From Nitrospira sp. (lineage in GTDB: Bacteria; Nitrospirota; Nitrospiria; Nitrospirales; Nitrospiraceae), in the NCBI GenBank assembly GCA_029194725.1, contig JARFXQ010000012.1, positions 62,001 through 126,000 of the forward strand: a DNA stretch of 64,000 bases, written 5' to 3'. Numbering within the stretch: position 1 is the stretch's first letter; each line of letters starts with the position of its first letter. The translations under genes and the position numbers were made by a program. The notes under the pieces are model-generated. The model made no database searches and had not been told where the DNA came from. It saw only the letters and a program-made list of their open reading frames with translations. Shown here one piece after another: positions 60,952 through 64,000 of this stretch.

Positions 60952-63090
60952 CTACGGATGCGCGATCACAACGAGGGTAGGCGCCCGCGACAGGACGCAT
61001 CGGAGACATTGGGTAAGCGTTTCCGGGTCCAGTGCCGCAAAACTTTCGTCGAGAACCACCAGTTCCGCCTTTTGGAGCAAGGCACGTGCAAGGTACAGGC
61101 GGCTCCGCTCACCGTGAGACAATTGCCAGCCCGTCTCGCCGACTATCTGCATCAACCCTGAGGGCATACGACTCAGGAGATCACCAAGACCAAGCTCGTC
61201 GCAAAGTTGCTTGGCTTCCGCCATATCCTCGACGGTCGGTGGCCAGCGACGGCCCATCAGCAGGTTAAAGGCGAAGGGTCCCGTCATGACATGGTTTTCA
61301 TGAAATTGCGATGCGACAGTGGTCAGCCGCTGCCAGGTTTGCCCCAGCGTCGACCGATCCAAGCCGTTGAGCATCAACAATCCGGAATCAGGATGCCGCA
61401 ATCCGGCAAGTACGGCGCCCAACGTCGATTTCCCACCTCCGGAAGCTCCTTCAATTAAGAGCCGATCGCCACGGTAGATCGTCAAATTGCAGCCTTTCAA
61501 TACTGGTTCACCTTGTCGCATATAGCTGTAAGAAAGATCGCGGGCATAGACCAAGATATCCGTTGCCGCATCTTCACCATGGCTGAGCGTGGCATGTGGC
61601 ATAACTGATACGGCTATGCGTCCTTCTTCGATGTGTTGGGCGGTCTTGAATAGTGGGGCGACGGTTTCCCAGGCGACTGCCGCTCGTGCCAACGCGGCGA
61701 GGCCGGATCCAATTTCGCCGAATGCGCGGTACGCCAGCAACACCCCGCCTAGTCCGATGGCAAGCCCCATCCCATCAGCACTGCTCCAGATGAACGTCGG
61801 AAGAAGCGCTAACATGCCCACAAGCAACCAACCTCTCGGCGCTCCCCAAGCCAGCGGAAAAAAGGCCTTATCAAACTCGCGAGAAAGGTGAAGAAATCGT
61901 TCCAGAGAATCATCTTCACTGACATGCCGCTGTTCTGGTGCTTCCTGCGCGATTCGAGTGCGATGGCCCACCATCTGTTCGACCAGCCCATGAGTGAGGC
62001 CGATTCGTGCGTGGGTCCAGCGGCGAAGTCGCCGGTAATAGAACCAACTGAATGCGACTGTTCCGGCCACCCACAGCAGGAGCGCGAACACATGCCAAAG
62101 CCCACCAGTGCCCCACGCCAGCACCCAGGCGGCCAAGCCTAACTCAACCGCTGCAACAAGGACCGCAAATCCGCCGTTCAAGGCGAGAGACTCTAGGGCT
62201 TGAGACTCGATCACGTGCCCGAGTAACTGTCCGAATCCTTTTTGACGAATCTCATCCATGTTCATGGACAATGCACCGGATAACAACCGCTGTTTCAACA
62301 ACGTTCCAAAGTCAATGGCGAAGGTCCCTTGTAGCCACGTACCCACCATCTGGATGGGAACCATACCCAGCAGCAAGAGAGCCCATGCCATGAGCCAACC
62401 GAAATCGAGCCGTCCCTCTAATGCACCCTGGCCGATGATGGCCCACCCGATGATTTCGAGGAGATACAGCGCCACAAAGATTGCAACCATTGCCAGTGCA
62501 CGATGAGGCAGGCTCATAGACGTGATCTGCGGCCAAAATGGCCTGCTGGGAGGCATTCGTATCATCCAACAGCCGTCGATGGTCTGGTTCATCATCCGTT
62601 CCTGTACAAGCAGACGAGCAATGTGGGTCTGAGTATCGGCGGGAAGCTTCGCATGCTGGAGCAATGCGTCGACTTCGGCAGTCACCGGTCTCTCCATTTC
62701 TGCGCACAACGCTGCCCGTAGAAGACCTGCCGGATATCGCCTCATCTCTTGATCGGGTCCGATAAGGTACACGTGACGGGCAGTGGCCTTGAGCAGCAGC
62801 AAGATGGCCGGCTCGCCTGCCGACCGATGTCGTAACAGCACCGGCCCTGCACCATGGATCAGCTTCACCAGGTCCGCTCCAGTGGCGGTCACTGATTCCA
62901 TTTCTATTCCGCGTTGAGCACAGATCCAATCCAGCCACCGTTCAAACTCCTCGTGGCAAAAAGCTTCACGACATGAGGGGTGCAGGTCGATTTTGACAGA
63001 GGTCGGTTTGAGCCCCGCTCGGCGAGCCAGCACCTCGATCGCTTCGGGCAGTCGAACTATGGGCCATGCGATAGAGGCGATATTATCCAC
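60952..63090 (-). CDS. ABC exporter with degenerate C39-like N-terminal domain
   Basis: 712 residues if started at GTG 63090. About 150 N-terminal residues look like a C39 peptidase-like domain that has lost its Cys/His pair (AIEVLARRAGLKPTSV, then GPVLLRH and ILLLLKATARHVYLIGPDQ). Six membrane spans follow (about 195-480). The ATPase part has Walker A GASGGGKST, signature LSHGERSRL, and Walker B LVVLDESFAALD; the protein stops right after the H-loop (VVIAHP). This is the layout of exporter partners in bacteriocin-type (NHLP-like) pairs. GTG overlaps the end of the upstream ABC gene by 8 nt. A start at 63162 would overlap it by 80 nt. Confidence 0.82.
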   Translation of the reverse strand: MDNIASIAWPIVRLPEAIEVLARRAGLKPTSVKIDLHPSCREAFCHEEFERWLDWICAQRGIEMESVTATGADLVKLIHGAGPVLLRHRSAGEPAILLLLKATARHVYLIGPDQEMRRYPAGLLRAALCAEMERPVTAEVDALLQHAKLPADTQTHIARLLVQERMMNQTIDGCWMIRMPPSRPFWPQITSMSLPHRALAMVAIFVALYLLEIIGWAIIGQGALEGRLDFGWLMAWALLLLGMVPIQMVGTWLQGTFAIDFGTLLKQRLLSGALSMNMDEIRQKGFGQLLGHVIESQALESLALNGGFAVLVAAVELGLAAWVLAWGTGGLWHVFALLLWVAGTVAFSWFYYRRLRRWTHARIGLTHGLVEQMVGHRTRIAQEAPEQRHVSEDDSLERFLHLSREFDKAFFPLAWGAPRGWLLVGMLALLPTFIWSSADGMGLAIGLGGVLLAYRAFGEIGSGLAALARAAVAWETVAPLFKTAQHIEEGRIAVSVMPHATLSHGEDAATDILVYARDLSYSYMRQGEPVLKGCNLTIYRGDRLLIEGASGGGKSTLGAVLAGLRHPDSGLLMLNGLDRSTLGQTWQRLTTVASQFHENHVMTGPFAFNLLMGRRWPPTVEDMAEAKQLCDELGLGDLLSRMPSGLMQIVGETGWQLSHGERSRLYLARALLQKAELVVLDESFAALDPETLTQCLRCVLSRAPTLVVIAHP

Positions 63091-64000
63091 GCTTCGCCTT
63101 TCCGTTTCCGACTGCCACCGCTTTCCTAGGGGACATCGACATCTTGAGGCTAGAGGTTTCATTCTCCTGGACCTGTCCCTGGTCCAGCCGGAAACGACGC
63201 CAGATTGCTCCTGCCCATAACTCCTGACGGACCGACTCCTCAGATTCTAGGAGTGCCCGATATCGTGAAGTCGGATCTGCTACCAACTGGTCAGGCGATC
63301 CATCCCCTACAAGACAGCCGTTCTCGACCACGAGCACTCGATCAAACAAGCGTGTCTCTGCCACGTCATGGGTGACACAAAGGAGACTCGCCGCATTCCA
63401 AAACTGTCGAGCCTCAGCTAACAGGTGGTGCCGCAGTTCTCGTTCCAATCCTCGAAAAGGCTCGTCTAACAGCACCAGACGAGCCGCTGGTTGCCACATC
63501 GCTCGCGCAAGGCGGAGACGCTGACCTTCACCGCCGGAGAGGCGCGATCCACCCTCGCCTAATGAGGTTTGCAGGCCGTCGCCCAGGCGAGCCGTCACGT
63601 TCGTAAGCTCGGTTCGTTCGAGAAGGGGGCCCAAAGCTGAATAGGATTCGACTTTGCCGCCGTAACAGACATTCGCCAACAGCGACCGATTCCAGATCTG
63701 AATCGCCGGATCCACCCACGCCGTGGCACGCCGGAGTTGCTGCAGTTGCTCCGTTGATAGGGGTTGTCGATCGACGAAGATCGCTCCTTTGTCGGCGCGA
63801 TACCAGCCGAGGAGCAAGCCGATCAAACTCGACTTGCCTGCGCCGGATGGCCCGATAATAGCGATATGTTCGCCTGGTTGAACATGCAGACAAATGTCTT
63901 GCAAGATGGTTTGCCCGGCAGCAATGACCGCGACTCGTTGAAACTCGATTTCTACACCGAACTTCGGCGGTGGGACGGTTGAGACCTGACTGTGCTCCAC
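63083..64000 (-). CDS. ABC exporter, C-terminal ATPase part (cut by window edge)
   Basis: The visible 305 codons carry a full ATPase domain: Walker A GPSGAGKSS, signature LSGGEGQRLRLARA, Walker B LVLLDEPFRGLE and H-loop VTHDVAETRL. The domain is followed by a 60-residue polar extension (RRFRLDQGQVQENETSSLKM). The frame stays open to the window end, so a membrane part almost surely precedes it outside. Together with the next gene it forms a two-gene exporter pair; the cargo is not in view. Confidence 0.85.
   Translation of the reverse strand: MEHSQVSTVPPPKFGVEIEFQRVAVIAAGQTILQDICLHVQPGEHIAIIGPSGAGKSSLIGLLLGWYRADKGAIFVDRQPLSTEQLQQLRRATAWVDPAIQIWNRSLLANVCYGGKVESYSALGPLLERTELTNVTARLGDGLQTSLGEGGSRLSGGEGQRLRLARAMWQPAARLVLLDEPFRGLERELRHHLLAEARQFWNAASLLCVTHDVAETRLFDRVLVVENGCLVGDGSPDQLVADPTSRYRALLESEESVRQELWAGAIWRRFRLDQGQVQENETSSLKMSMSPRKAVAVGNGKAKRG

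Noticed and set aside
1-64000. CRISPR arrays, rRNA or tRNA genes
   Set aside because: No regularly spaced short repeats were found, and no cloverleaf or rRNA-like stretch was noticed by eye.

Overview
The window is bacterial chromosome with roughly 57% G+C by eye, densely coded, and mostly on the minus strand. The gene set fits a member of Nitrospirota such as Nitrospira: several FGE-like (formylglycine-generating enzyme-like) proteins with trypsin-like domains, a MauG/CcpA dihaem peroxidase, a tiny zinc-ribbon protein, and cadherin-like beta-sandwich lipoproteins. That assignment is inferred from gene content; there is no rRNA or other marker here to prove it.

Region 1 (1-10.9 kb) is accessory. 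It holds a pterin carbinolamine dehydratase, two secreted proteins joining a trypsin-like domain to an FGE-like domain, a membrane TIR protein whose stop overlaps the start of one of them, an mqsRA-like toxin-antitoxin pair, a higA remnant, a block of extragenic inverted repeats, a ParB-like protein, a glycerophosphodiesterase and a third FGE-like protein.

Region 2 (11-27.8 kb) is mostly housekeeping. It has a lipoprotein and MscS-family channel pair, a dihaem peroxidase, a catalase, exonuclease III, an HI0933-type flavoprotein, an alcohol dehydrogenase and a YceI protein. Next come threonine-to-glycine conversion (tdh-kbl) and rplI-glyA-nrdR with a clear sigma70-type promoter. It ends with a histidine kinase carrying an unusual N-terminal Rossmann domain, overlapping its NarL-type response regulator.

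Region 3 (27.8-42 kb) is an array of five paralogous lipoproteins, each built from three to seven cadherin-like beta-sandwich domains. One contains a recent 312-bp in-frame duplication. Two have a palindrome abutting a candidate promoter. Upstream lies a four-gene Gld-like ABC transporter operon (ATPase, permease, GldG-like protein, DUF4340 protein).

Region 4 (42-49.3 kb) has an RlpA lipoprotein, two HEAT-repeat proteins, a coiled-coil membrane protein, an alpha-glucan phosphorylase and an unknown protein.

Region 5 (49.3-58.3 kb) is a defence locus. It is a type I restriction-modification operon (hsdM-hsdS-x-y-hsdR) in which x is a HipA-like kinase lacking its N-terminal subdomain and y carries a HipA-N-like segment plus a HIRAN domain. 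A Phd/zeta-type toxin-antitoxin pair lies directly upstream on the same strand. This is the best candidate for an uncharacterised system, followed by the TIR / protease-FGE pair.

Region 6 (58.4-64 kb) contains small membrane proteins, a PEGA lipoprotein, a YprB-like nuclease and two overlapping ABC exporter genes, the first cut by the window edge.
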